A DNA stretch of 17,994 nucleotides, taken from the NCBI GenBank assembly GCA_002473085.1, contig DKTP01000094.1:1-17994 (forward strand). Reading direction: 5' to 3'. The notes under the pieces were generated by a model. It was not told where the DNA came from and ran no database searches. It was given only the letters and a program-made list of their open reading frames with translations. The stretch's first letter is position 1, and each line of letters opens with the position of its first letter. Source of the stretch: Anaerolineales bacterium UBA7227 (GTDB lineage Bacteria; Chloroflexota; Anaerolineae; Anaerolineales; Villigracilaceae). The translations under genes were made by a program, and so were the position numbers. Below are positions 8,782-15,847 of this stretch, in pieces.

Positions 8782-9624
8782 ATGAAAACATTAAGATCTA
8801 TTTTGAAAGGCAGTTTGGTTGGTTGTATTGTCGCAATCGTTACCCTACTAACAATTGACTCTGTTTTGGCATACACTAATCCAGCAAGACGCCTATCCAT
8901 ACCTGAACACCCTGCTCAAACATTGACTGTCAACAGCTCCCCTGAGGATGTGCTTGCCCTAATGTTGGATAGCGATCAAATGTGGGATGCGCTTGAAGCG
9001 GAATACCAGTTGATGAATTTCGATTTAGTTTCCGAAAATGTCGCAACCGAAACACAACACTTCTGGTTTGCTAAAAAAGGGGAGTGGGCGCGCGTAGAAA
9101 TAAGCGGGAACAATTCGATCATTTTCGTGCGGAATTCATCCTCAATTAGCCGCGAAAACAAATCCAAGAATATATATATTCAAGAAAGCATTTCCGACAC
9201 ATTTAGATACAACGGATTTGATCCTCGTCAAACACTTCTTGAAAATCCCAGCGCGGTTACTCTCCATCCCTTTGGAAAAGCGTTGCCAACAGGATATTAT
9301 GAACTTTTGTTTCCAACAGGAATCGCCCAATCTTTAATCATTAATCAGGCAGTCGGGCTGGAAAATATCAAGATCGTCGGGGAAGAAGTGGTAGCAGGCA
9401 GGAAAACGATAATTATTTCTCGAATGCCTAAAAACCACCTGTATTGGGTGGATGCGGAAACCGGAATAATTCTGCGCGCTCAACTTTTTGGAGACGCTTA
9501 TCATTGGCAAATCCAATTTGAGGCACAGAAAATAATCTATGGGGAAAACATTCCTGAAGCAATCTTTCAGTTTGTTCCATCGAAAGACTCGAGAAATGTA
9601 ACTCCGTTGGAATATCAGGAATAG
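8782..9624 (+). CDS. Exported RseB/LolA-like protein
   Basis: 280 residues. An N-terminal hydrophobic stretch (about residues 10-30, ending VLAYTN) acts as signal peptide or anchor. The body resembles the LolA/RseB fold: NSSPEDVLALMLDSDQMWDALEAEY near the start and, late in the chain, IKIVGEEVVAGRKTI ... YWVDAETGIILRAQ, the VxGxxxxxG and WVDxxTGxxLR pattern of sigma-E regulatory RseB domains and outer-membrane-lipoprotein-sorting proteins. The role is not known; lipid binding or envelope sensing is possible by fold only. A strong GGAGG precedes the ATG. The IS630 end lies 22 bases upstream, so its native promoter (7506-7534) is displaced. The codon use is AT-richer than in the flanking chromosomal genes. 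First gene of a three-gene plus-strand cluster. Confidence 0.7.
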   Translation: MKTLRSILKGSLVGCIVAIVTLLTIDSVLAYTNPARRLSIPEHPAQTLTVNSSPEDVLALMLDSDQMWDALEAEYQLMNFDLVSENVATETQHFWFAKKGEWARVEISGNNSIIFVRNSSSISRENKSKNIYIQESISDTFRYNGFDPRQTLLENPSAVTLHPFGKALPTGYYELLFPTGIAQSLIINQAVGLENIKIVGEEVVAGRKTIIISRMPKNHLYWVDAETGIILRAQLFGDAYHWQIQFEAQKIIYGENIPEAIFQFVPSKDSRNVTPLEYQE

Positions 9625-9645
9625 CAAAAGAAAATCAGAGGTGCT

Positions 9646-10218
9646 ATGATGAACAGAACATCAATCGTGTCGGCATTGGTTAGCTTCTTTACGGTTCTAA
9701 CATTGGGACTTCCCCTTTCTGCAAACGCGGCAACAGGGGCATGGAATTATGTCAATGAGACAGATGCAACTTACACTTCCAAATCTGGTCCCTATACTAA
9801 TGTTACTACGACAGGTTATCCGTCTACAAATAAGCATGCATATAAATCCACAAATCGCACATATAACGGGCCGATAAACACAATGCGGTGGAAGTGCAAT
9901 ATGTCTACATCCACAAACTATAACTATCACCTTTATATCGCAATCCCATACAATACAGGTGTGTTGGATGGGATATATGAATATAAGGCCTATAACACCG
10001 TCAGCGCCGAGAATTTTGCCGTTTATGTTAATCAAGAATTTTATGCGAATCAATTCGTATATCTGGGTTGGACACAAGGCAAAGGAGGTCCCACCAGTTG
10101 TTACATTAAGACGGATAACATACAATTCTTTAGTGACCAACCAAGGGAATTCTGGATTGATCACATGGTATTTTGGCCAAATAAACAAACTACTGCCCCC
10201 GCACCGGCTTGGAAATGA
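9646..10218 (+). CDS. Small secreted protein of unknown function
   Basis: 190 residues. A clear signal peptide (LVSFFTVLTLGLPLSANA, cleavage near residue 29) precedes a mature chain of about 160 residues, rich in Tyr, Asn and Thr and probably all-beta. Two cysteines (Cys84, Cys152) could form a disulfide. The stretch VYVNQEFYANQFVYLGW faintly recalls golvesin-type carbohydrate-associated beta domains (VNQ ... WVxLG), but this is too weak for a name. The start is one of two adjacent ATG codons (9646 or 9649), preceded by AGAGGTG. It begins 21 bases after the RseB/LolA-like gene, so the two are probably cotranscribed. Base composition is low in G+C (25 of 60 at 9841-9900). Confidence 0.7.
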   Translation: MMNRTSIVSALVSFFTVLTLGLPLSANAATGAWNYVNETDATYTSKSGPYTNVTTTGYPSTNKHAYKSTNRTYNGPINTMRWKCNMSTSTNYNYHLYIAIPYNTGVLDGIYEYKAYNTVSAENFAVYVNQEFYANQFVYLGWTQGKGGPTSCYIKTDNIQFFSDQPREFWIDHMVFWPNKQTTAPAPAWK

Positions 10219-10228
10219 GTTGGCCAAT

Positions 10229-10327
10229 CGTTTGAAGTTGATGCAGCGCTTCGAACGAGTCTACAGATTCACCTCCCCAATTTTCGTAGGAAATTGGGGC
10301 ATTGGGAGACGCTATCCTCATAAGGAT
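10229..10327 (+). ncRNA. Three successive stem-loops in an intergenic leader
   Basis: The gap 10219-10360 has no gene but three inverted repeats in a row: a 9-bp stem with one G-T pair (10229-10237 with 10249-10257), a perfect 9-bp stem (CCCCAATTT at 10275-10283 with 10291-10299) and a 5-bp stem (10314-10318 with 10323-10327). None is followed by a T tract, so these are not terminators. They could be an mRNA processing or stability element before the lipoprotein gene. No known riboswitch class was recognised. Confidence 0.3.
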
Positions 10328-10360
10328 GACAACGCCAAGTAAAATTCAAAGGATTCAACC

Positions 10361-11311
10361 ATGTCTCTAAATAACGATTTCCGAAGTCATAGGATTCTAT
10401 TACTGGGTTGCATGTTGCTTTTATCGGCCTGTTCAAACTCAGTATCTTCGCTAAGAACCGCCGAGAAAAACGCAAACAGTAGTGTGACTCAAACCACGCC
10501 TGTCTCTACGCTAATTCCACCAACGATTGTTTCAACGCCAACCTTATCTTTGGTTGTTTCTGAGCCTGCTGGTTGCAAGAAAATCCACGAAATTTCCATC
10601 TGTGTTCAGGATATAACAAGCACAGACGCAGAAACGCAGGTGAATCTCAAAATCGTAGTTGAGAGCGCCATGGTACGCGGAGCAGTAGATTCTTTTCTCT
10701 ATCCTGATGATGATCAAAAGGGAATTGGCGTGTCATTAGCAGACGATGAAGGAAATTCTTATGCTCTTGTTGAAAACGCAGATAACAGTTGGGCGCAGTT
10801 CGATGATGTAGAGAATGCGTACTTTCAAACCCTTCATTTTCCGCCTATATCAAAAAAGGCCAAAAACCTTACGGTCATTTTGCCTCTGGTGACCGTAGAT
10901 ATGCCAGTAAAAGCAGAAGGCTTTCAAATTGATCTTGGACAAAACCCACAACCCGGCCAAACGAAGACATTGGATGTTACAACATCCATTGACGGACAAG
11001 AATTTCACTTTACAAAAGCGGAATTTGGAGGAGACGGTCTCAATTCCCTGCGTGTAACCTTATTCATGGAACCGTTGAATCTTCCCGACGATGTGTTTTG
11101 GGTGTCGCCTGCATTTGGAGATATAGAAAAAAACGTTTTCTTTGGGCAGAAATTTGGCTCAAATCAAATATTTGCCGAGTTAGTTGTTCCTCCTGGAAGG
11201 TCCTCAGGATCGGCTGTCAGCAATATCGTCTCAGGCATCTTAAATCTGAGAGTAGGTGGCATTACTTACTGGTATGTTGGCCCGTTCGAAATCACGTATC
11301 AACTCCCATAA
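10361..11311 (+). CDS. Lipoprotein of unknown function
   Basis: 316 residues. The N-terminus RILLLGCMLLLSAC is a lipoprotein signal with the lipobox LSAC (Cys24), so the mature protein is tethered to the outer face of the membrane. A Ser/Thr/Pro-rich linker (about 25-65) leads to a globular beta-rich domain (about 66-316) in two halves, each of the style seen in DUF4179/DUF5643-like extracytoplasmic domains of anti-sigma factors; this likeness is by general pattern only. AAAGGA precedes the ATG. It is the last gene of the three-gene cluster and is followed by a strong bidirectional terminator. Confidence 0.7.
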   Translation: MSLNNDFRSHRILLLGCMLLLSACSNSVSSLRTAEKNANSSVTQTTPVSTLIPPTIVSTPTLSLVVSEPAGCKKIHEISICVQDITSTDAETQVNLKIVVESAMVRGAVDSFLYPDDDQKGIGVSLADDEGNSYALVENADNSWAQFDDVENAYFQTLHFPPISKKAKNLTVILPLVTVDMPVKAEGFQIDLGQNPQPGQTKTLDVTTSIDGQEFHFTKAEFGGDGLNSLRVTLFMEPLNLPDDVFWVSPAFGDIEKNVFFGQKFGSNQIFAELVVPPGRSSGSAVSNIVSGILNLRVGGITYWYVGPFEITYQLP

Positions 11312-11327
11312 AGATCGCAACGCTTTG

Positions 11328-11358
11328 ATAAAAGGCCATCGTCACGATGGCCTTTTAT
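11328..11358. terminator. Bidirectional intrinsic terminator
   Basis: A perfect 14-bp stem (11328-11341 with 11345-11358) with a TCA loop has TTTTATTAT on its plus-strand exit and TTTTATC on its minus-strand exit. It can end the lipoprotein mRNA from the left and the C45 mRNA (stop at 11384) from the right. Confidence 0.85.
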
Positions 11359-11381
11359 TATGTCAAGAAAATGCGAAACGT

Positions 11382-11415
11382 CCTCACGCGTCCAGGTGAT
11401 ACGTGTGGTACGGAT
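11382..11415. repeat. Right copy of the 34-base direct repeat (C45 gene 3' end)
   Basis: Matches 7302-7335 in the same orientation, 32 of 34 bases, exactly 4080 bases apart. This copy is the coding end of the intact C45 gene. Together the copies bound the AT-rich block like attachment sites. Confidence 0.75.
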
Positions 11416-12496
11416 TCTTGCACGGATTTCCCCAGGCGATGTGCATCTCGCGGGCGGTCAGGTCAATGATCAGCGAGTTGATGGTCTTCTCGCGGTCGAG
11501 CGGGGCTTTGCTGTCAATGGCGTGGTTGCAGATGGAGTCGGGGAAGTTGACGTGGTCGCGCTGGACGGCTTGCAGGGTCTTGGCGGTGTGGCTCGTCTCG
11601 TGTTTCACCTGCCGCAGGGCGCGGAAATAACGCACACGCGAGGAAATGAGTTCTTCGGGGTCTTTCTCGATGGTTTTCATGGTTCGGTCCAGGAAGTGAT
11701 TGGTGTGGACCATATAACCGTCGTCACCGTACAGGATGGCGAACTTGCGCGCCGAGACTTCCACGCTGTAGATCTCTCCGCTTTCATGGACGATGAGATG
11801 GTTGTATCCCGCGGCGCGGTGCGGCACGAGCGCGGCGCGGATCGCTTCGCCGGGCGTCTTCGCGGCCAGCACCGCGCGCGAAACGAGGATGCGCGGGATG
11901 CCGATGCGCGAATCGTTGGGGTAGACCGAGTCGCAGAACTGCGCGATCCCGTAGGCGTTGAACCCGATGTTGGGCAGCAACCCGCCGTACGTCATGGCGA
12001 GATACGGCGGCTCGTCCTTTGGCGTGGCGTGGATCACCATCACGTCGTCCTCGTCTTCGGGCAGCCAGTCTTCGTTGTGCGCGCCCAGCACGTGACCGTC
12101 TGCCGTGCGCTGTTCGTTCACTGCGAAACTGGTGCAGCGCGAAAGATGGAGCGCGTCCATCGTCACGGCTTCCATGGCGTGCAGCACGCACAGGTCGTCG
12201 AACGACACCTTCGCGCCCTCAGCCATGCCCTGGATCTCGTCCACATATTGCGGATATTTTTCCTGCGCGAACGGGATGAACTTGCGCGCCTGGATCTGCG
12301 CGCCCTCCCAGGTGAGCGCGAGTTCGGAGTAGGCCTGTTCCAGCAGGACCTTGGCGTTGCCAATGCTGTGCGTGATCTGCCTTTTGGCGGCCTCGCCGAA
12401 TTGCCGTCCCATTTCGCGGTGCGCGCCGGAGATGCGGATGATCGGCGGCGGGGCGGCGTGGATGGGCGTGTTCCATGAATCTTTTTTGGGGGACAT
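11384..12496 (-). CDS. C45-family autoproteolytic acyltransferase/hydrolase
   Basis: 370 residues from the ATG at 12496. The Ntn-hydrolase nucleophile is Cys121 in LSRCTSFAV, preceded by LCVLHAMEA and followed by GHVLGAHNEDW (about 135-144), the pattern of isopenicillin-N acyltransferase-like C45 peptidases. The precursor is expected to cleave itself just before Cys121 into alpha and beta chains. Family substrates are amides and acyl conjugates; the substrate here is unknown. An upstream ATG (12565) was rejected because its first 23 codons overlap the terminator of the preceding gene; AAAGG lies before 12496. The last 11 codons are duplicated beside nadD. The gene converges on the lipoprotein gene with a shared terminator. 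Confidence 0.88.
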   Translation of the reverse strand: MSPKKDSWNTPIHAAPPPIIRISGAHREMGRQFGEAAKRQITHSIGNAKVLLEQAYSELALTWEGAQIQARKFIPFAQEKYPQYVDEIQGMAEGAKVSFDDLCVLHAMEAVTMDALHLSRCTSFAVNEQRTADGHVLGAHNEDWLPEDEDDVMVIHATPKDEPPYLAMTYGGLLPNIGFNAYGIAQFCDSVYPNDSRIGIPRILVSRAVLAAKTPGEAIRAALVPHRAAGYNHLIVHESGEIYSVEVSARKFAILYGDDGYMVHTNHFLDRTMKTIEKDPEELISSRVRYFRALRQVKHETSHTAKTLQAVQRDHVNFPDSICNHAIDSKAPLDREKTINSLIIDLTAREMHIAWGNPCKNPYHTYHLDA

Positions 12497-12516
12497 GCGG
12501 GAGCCTTTCAGAGAGA

Positions 12517-12552
12517 TAAAAAAACCTGCCCCGCGACTTTTTCGGAGCAGGT
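12517..12552 (-). terminator. Intrinsic terminator of the sigma/anti-sigma operon
   Basis: A 10-bp stem with one G-T pair (12524-12533 with 12543-12552), with a 9-base loop, is followed on the minus strand by seven T (12524-12518, the first pairing into the stem). It lies 22 bases past the stop at 12575. Confidence 0.85.
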
Positions 12553-12574
12553 CGGATTCTAACACAACGGACGG

Positions 12575-13600
12575 TCACGACGCCGGGGGCAGTGGTTCAT
12601 CCAGACCCGGCGCGGGCGCGGCCGCCCTCGGCCGTTTCCTCGTCTCGAGCAGGGTCAGCGTCACCGCGCCGATTCCCGCCGCGCCGACGAAGAACGGGAC
12701 CAGCCAGCCGACGCAGGGGATGAGCCCGATGCCCTGGACGACGAGCGTCATCAGGAAGGCGCCGAACCCGGCCGTCAACACCGGCGGCCAGTTCTGTCCC
12801 ACCGCGCGGCTGAAGCGCTCTCCCGCCTCCATGCCGATGGAGACCAGTCCGAACAGCCAGGCCAGCGCCAGCGCCAGCGCAAAGAACGGTATAGCCAGGA
12901 TGAGGATGACGGTCAGGATCATAAGCACGACCGCCACCGGCGAGACGAGCGCGGTCAACAAGCCCACGCCTGCCGCCGTCAACGGCTGGCGGACCAATTC
13001 GTCCGCGACGCGCTCCATCTGCGGGCGCATGAACAGCGAAAGCGCCATCGCCAGCGCGGCGATGAAGATCGCCTGTCCCAGCACGCCGAACGCCGAGCCG
13101 AACGGGTCGAAGTCGAATTTGGGACCAGCCACAGACGGGGTCGTCGGGACCGGCTTGTCGGGGAGGGCGGTCGCCTTCGGGATCTGCGGGATGGGGATCT
13201 CGATGGCGCCTTCGTTGCGGGTCTGTCCCTCGACGCGCGCTCCCTCGGCGCGGTTGACCGAGCCGCCCACCGTCACCAGGTCGCCTTTCACCACGGCCTC
13301 TTCGCCCAGCGACCCCGCCCCGCCGATGAGGACCAGGTCGCCCGTCAACGCGCCGTCCAGCCGAATGTTTCCGCCGAAGATGACGATGCTCCCTTTCACG
13401 AGCGCGTCCGCTTCGATGGAGGCGTTCCCGCCGAAGACGACGAGGTCGCCGTCCAGCGTGTCGCCGCTCTTGAGGACGTAGTTCCCGCCGAAGATGACGG
13501 GGCCGCTGTCGAGCGGTCCGAGCGCGCGGGCCGACGCGGTCGGGATGAACGTCAGCGCCAGAAGAGCGAGAAGGGTCAAGAGTTTGGCTGCGTGCTTCAT
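12575..13600 (-). CDS. Bactofilin-like beta-repeat membrane protein (polymer-forming/DUF8173 type)
   Basis: 341 residues. A signal peptide (1-25) is followed by a beta-helix-like repeat with FGGN at residues 37-40, 56-59 and 75-78, then IGG (92-94) and VGG (111-113), that is, a period of 17-19 residues typical of bactofilin/polymer-forming folds. A Pro-rich linker (134-165) leads to three or four membrane segments (about 172-190, 205-255, 278-318) and a short basic cytoplasmic tail. With the repeat outside the cytoplasm, this differs from cytoplasmic bactofilins. It starts 3 bases after the anti-sigma stop, and its ribosome site GGAG lies in the last anti-sigma codons, so the two are coupled. 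It is likely part of the sigma factor's envelope response; function otherwise unknown. Confidence 0.78.
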   Translation of the reverse strand: MKHAAKLLTLLALLALTFIPTASARALGPLDSGPVIFGGNYVLKSGDTLDGDLVVFGGNASIEADALVKGSIVIFGGNIRLDGALTGDLVLIGGAGSLGEEAVVKGDLVTVGGSVNRAEGARVEGQTRNEGAIEIPIPQIPKATALPDKPVPTTPSVAGPKFDFDPFGSAFGVLGQAIFIAALAMALSLFMRPQMERVADELVRQPLTAAGVGLLTALVSPVAVVLMILTVILILAIPFFALALALAWLFGLVSIGMEAGERFSRAVGQNWPPVLTAGFGAFLMTLVVQGIGLIPCVGWLVPFFVGAAGIGAVTLTLLETRKRPRAAAPAPGLDEPLPPAS

Positions 13601-13603
13601 TGT

Positions 13604-14128
13604 TCACGCTCCTTTCACAAAACGGGTAAATCGCCAAAGAGAGACGCTCCACAGCAGGGCGAATCCGCCCAGCGCGGAGAGGATGACCATCCAACCGAAG
13701 GGCGGGATGAAGCCCGGCAGGACGCGCAGGAAGATCGAACCGATGAGGCCGACGGCCCGCGCCATTTCCATCAGGGATAGGAAAAACATGACGACGGCCG
13801 TGATCCAGCCGGAGGGGGAGGCCAGGAACTGGATCGCGAACGGGGCCAGCGCCAAGCCTGCCAGCCCAAGTCCGCCTGCCGCCAGAATCAAAATGCCGAT
13901 GAAGCGGCTGCGCCGTTCGGCCGCGCGCTGCGCGGCCAGCCGCCGCTGGAAGCGCGCCGTGAATCCCGCCGCGGGGGCGGCCATTTTCGCGGAGCGCAGT
14001 TGGAGGGTCGTCTCCGCGAGCGCGGCGCAATGGAGACAGCCCTGCAAGTGGGTTTGAAGTTCGCGTTTCTGTTCGGGGTCGAGCGGTTGGTCGTCCGCCA
14101 GCCAGTCTTCAAAAGGCCGGTGATTCAT
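13604..14128 (-). CDS. Anti-sigma factor with zinc-finger (ZAS) motif and membrane segments
   Basis: 174 residues. HLQGCLHC (His27, Cys31, Cys34) is the HxxxCxxC zinc motif of anti-sigma domains that bind and hold ECF sigma factors. The rest has three or so hydrophobic segments (about 77-95, 100-130, 140-165) that place the protein in the cytoplasmic membrane, with the sigma-binding part inside. A strong AGGAGG precedes the ATG at 14128, which lies 20 bases inside the end of the sigma gene; the overlap supports a matched sigma/anti-sigma pair. Release is probably triggered from outside, but no sensor domain of its own is visible. Confidence 0.88.
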   Translation of the reverse strand: MNHRPFEDWLADDQPLDPEQKRELQTHLQGCLHCAALAETTLQLRSAKMAAPAAGFTARFQRRLAAQRAAERRSRFIGILILAAGGLGLAGLALAPFAIQFLASPSGWITAVVMFFLSLMEMARAVGLIGSIFLRVLPGFIPPFGWMVILSALGGFALLWSVSLWRFTRFVKGA

Positions 14129-14711
14129 GGGGCCTCCTTTTCGTTCCTTGTTTCGTGGATGTTTCTTCCCAGCGTTGACCGAGGGCGAGGCGGGCGCGGT
14201 GCAGGCGGCTTTTTACCGCGCTGACGGTCAACCCGAGGCTCTCGGCGATCTCGGTTTCCGAGGCGTCGTGCCAGTAACGCATGACGATGGCGGCGCGGTT
14301 CACGGGGGCGAGCGAAGCGAGCAGGCCGTGAATTTTTTCCCGTTCTTCGCGCCGCACGGATTCGCGTTCGGGGTTGGGCGCGTCGGCGTCGGGAATTTCG
14401 AAGGCGGGCGCGTCGTCGGTCTCTTCGTCTATCGAGAAGGTGGGCAACCTGCGGCGGCGGAGCCGGTCTATGCAGTAGTGCGCCGCGATGGATAGCAGCC
14501 AGGTGGCGAAGGAGTGCTGCGCGTCGTAACGCCCGAGGTGCTGGTAGGCGCGCAGGAAGGTCTCCTGGGCGGCGTCCTCCGCCGATTCAGGCTCGCCGAG
14601 CATCCGATAACACAGGTTGTAGACCGGCTTCTGGTAGGTTTCCACCAAGTGCGTGAAAGCCTGGTCGTCGCCGCGTTGCGCCTGGGAAACCCAGGTTTGT
14701 TCCTCGTTCAC
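14109..14711 (-). CDS. ECF (extracytoplasmic function) sigma-70 factor
   Basis: 200 residues. Region 2 (YQKPVYNLCYRMLGEPESAEDAAQETFLRAYQHLGRYD ... SFATWLLSIAAHYCIDRLRRRR, split here by a few residues) and region 4 (MRYWHDASETEIAESLGLTVSAVKSRLHRARLAL) are joined by an acidic linker, the layout of ECF sigma factors. It directs RNA polymerase to stress-response promoters. The start is GTG at 14711 with AAGGAG upstream. A GAAAC-16-CGTA element at 14762-14735 is a possible self-regulated promoter. The cognate anti-sigma gene overlaps its end. Confidence 0.94.
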   Translation of the reverse strand: MNEEQTWVSQAQRGDDQAFTHLVETYQKPVYNLCYRMLGEPESAEDAAQETFLRAYQHLGRYDAQHSFATWLLSIAAHYCIDRLRRRRLPTFSIDEETDDAPAFEIPDADAPNPERESVRREEREKIHGLLASLAPVNRAAIVMRYWHDASETEIAESLGLTVSAVKSRLHRARLALGQRWEETSTKQGTKRRPHESPAF

Positions 14712-14734
14712 GCCTTCTCCTTATTTCTGCTTAT

Positions 14735-14762
14735 CTTACGTTTGGAGGCGGGAAAAGTTTCG
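14735..14762 (-). promoter_or_regulatory. Candidate ECF-type promoter upstream of the sigma gene
   Basis: On the minus strand CGAAAC (14762-14757), a 16-base spacer and CGTAAG (14740-14735) resemble the GGAAC/CGT(C) pair of many ECF promoters. It begins right after the propeller gene's stop and lies 24 bases before the sigma GTG. One base of the -35 core differs from GGAAC. Confidence 0.4.
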
Positions 14763-15689
14763 TCACGGGATCCAGACCGGGGCTTCGTCGGCAGAGTCGC
14801 TGTCGGTGAGACGCTGTTGCTCGCGGCTGTTGATGTTGATGATGTACAGTTCGCTGTTCCCGTCGCGGTCGGAGACGAAGACCAGCCAGTTCCCGTCCGG
14901 CGACCAGAACTGCATCCAGTTGTTGCCGCTTTCGTCCGGGGTGACGGCGCGCGGGCGGCTCCCGTCGGCGTTCATCAGCCAGATGTTCCAATTGCCGCCG
15001 CCCCGGTCGGTCTCGAAGGATAGGCTTTTCCCGTCGGGCGACCAGCGCGGACGGCCGTCGTAGCCGCCGTTGTCCGTAAGTTGGACGAGGTTCGAGCCGT
15101 CCGCGTCCATTACGTAGATCTCGCTGTCCCCGTCGCGGTCGGAAGCGAAGGCGATCTTCGTCCCGTCGGGAGACCATTGCGGGACCCATTCCGATTCGGG
15201 GGTGTCGGTCAGCTGCATCGTGACGCCCTCGGGCAGGTCGAAGCGGTGAAGGTCGAAGTTGCAGGGCGCGTCTTCCGTACAGCCGGGCGTGTAGGAGACG
15301 ACGATCGAGTTGCCGTCGGGCGACCAGTCTGGATAGTCGAGCATCATGCTTTGCGGGAAGACCGCTTTTTCGTCGCTGCCGTCCAGGTTGGCGGTGTAGA
15401 GGTTCGTTCCGTCCTCGCGGTCAGAGACGTAGGCGACGCGCTCGAAGGCCGCGGCGTAGGCGGGCGAGTAGTCCTCCCATGAGTTGTTCGTGACGCGGAC
15501 GGACTCCATTGTCTCCAGATCCAGGATGTAGATTTCCCTTGTCCCGCTCTGGTTGTTCTGGTAGACGACCCTGCCTGTGACGGGCGTCGGCTTGTAAAAA
15601 TTCTCCCGCGAAACCGCGAAGAGGGAAAGTACCAGTCCCAGCAGAACCAAAATGCTCACCAGCGCAAACACAATGCGTTTTCGATCCAT
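14763..15689 (-). CDS. Membrane-anchored PD40/TolB-like beta-propeller protein
   Basis: 308 residues from the ATG at 15689, which has GGAGG upstream; a longer frame from 15746 has no ribosome site and starts before the hydrophobic anchor. One N-terminal membrane segment (RIVFALVSILVLLGLVLSLF) is followed by a beta-propeller with four WSPDG motifs and repeated SDRDG(N/D)SE(I/L)Y segments, typical of WD40-like PD40 repeats (TolB, DUF5050). The propeller faces outward; its ligand or partner is unknown. It precedes the sigma gene by 51 bases on the same strand, so it may be cotranscribed and act as an envelope sensor or scaffold; that link is an inference. Confidence 0.85.
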   Translation of the reverse strand: MDRKRIVFALVSILVLLGLVLSLFAVSRENFYKPTPVTGRVVYQNNQSGTREIYILDLETMESVRVTNNSWEDYSPAYAAAFERVAYVSDREDGTNLYTANLDGSDEKAVFPQSMMLDYPDWSPDGNSIVVSYTPGCTEDAPCNFDLHRFDLPEGVTMQLTDTPESEWVPQWSPDGTKIAFASDRDGDSEIYVMDADGSNLVQLTDNGGYDGRPRWSPDGKSLSFETDRGGGNWNIWLMNADGSRPRAVTPDESGNNWMQFWSPDGNWLVFVSDRDGNSELYIININSREQQRLTDSDSADEAPVWIP

Positions 15690-15736
15690 GTCGGCCTCCG
15701 AGATTCGTTTGGTCTTCTTTAGGAATTTCAAAGTTA

Positions 15737-15781
15737 GGGCGAACACGCAGGTTCGCCCAGACGCGCGTCTGCCCTGGGCGA
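15737..15781. repeat. REP-like nested palindrome
   Basis: Two mutually exclusive inverted repeats: GGGCGAAC (15737-15744) with its complement (15751-15758), and TCGCCCAG (15753-15760) with CTGGGCGA (15774-15781). The perfect 12-base palindrome AGACGCGCGTCT lies at 15759-15770. The GGGCGAAC...GTTCGCCC form recalls palindromes dispersed in many Chloroflexota genomes (from memory). It lies in the 158-base gap between divergent genes. Confidence 0.55.
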
Positions 15782-15814
15782 CAAAGTATTCTGGAGCGTG
15801 CGTACGGAAATAAG

Positions 15815-15820
15815 TATAAT
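15815..15820 (+). promoter_or_regulatory. Candidate -10 box of the truncated MFS gene
   Basis: A perfect TATAAT 27 bases before the ATG at 15848, with GGAG as ribosome site in between. The -35 position shows only a weak match. Confidence 0.4.
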
Positions 15821-15847
15821 GCCATCATCTTCATTCTGGAGCCGCCA

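Noticed and set aside
9697..10227. 176-codon minus-strand frame opposite the small secreted protein
   Set aside because: The plus-strand frame has a signal peptide and ribosome site; this one is Cys/Ile-rich without either.
10275..10299. 9-bp hairpin as terminator of the small secreted protein gene
   Set aside because: No T tract follows on either strand.
12597..14030. 477-codon minus-strand frame across two genes
   Set aside because: It runs out of frame through the anti-sigma and bactofilin-like genes, both of which have motifs, signal or membrane segments and ribosome sites; this frame is Arg/Gly-rich without features.
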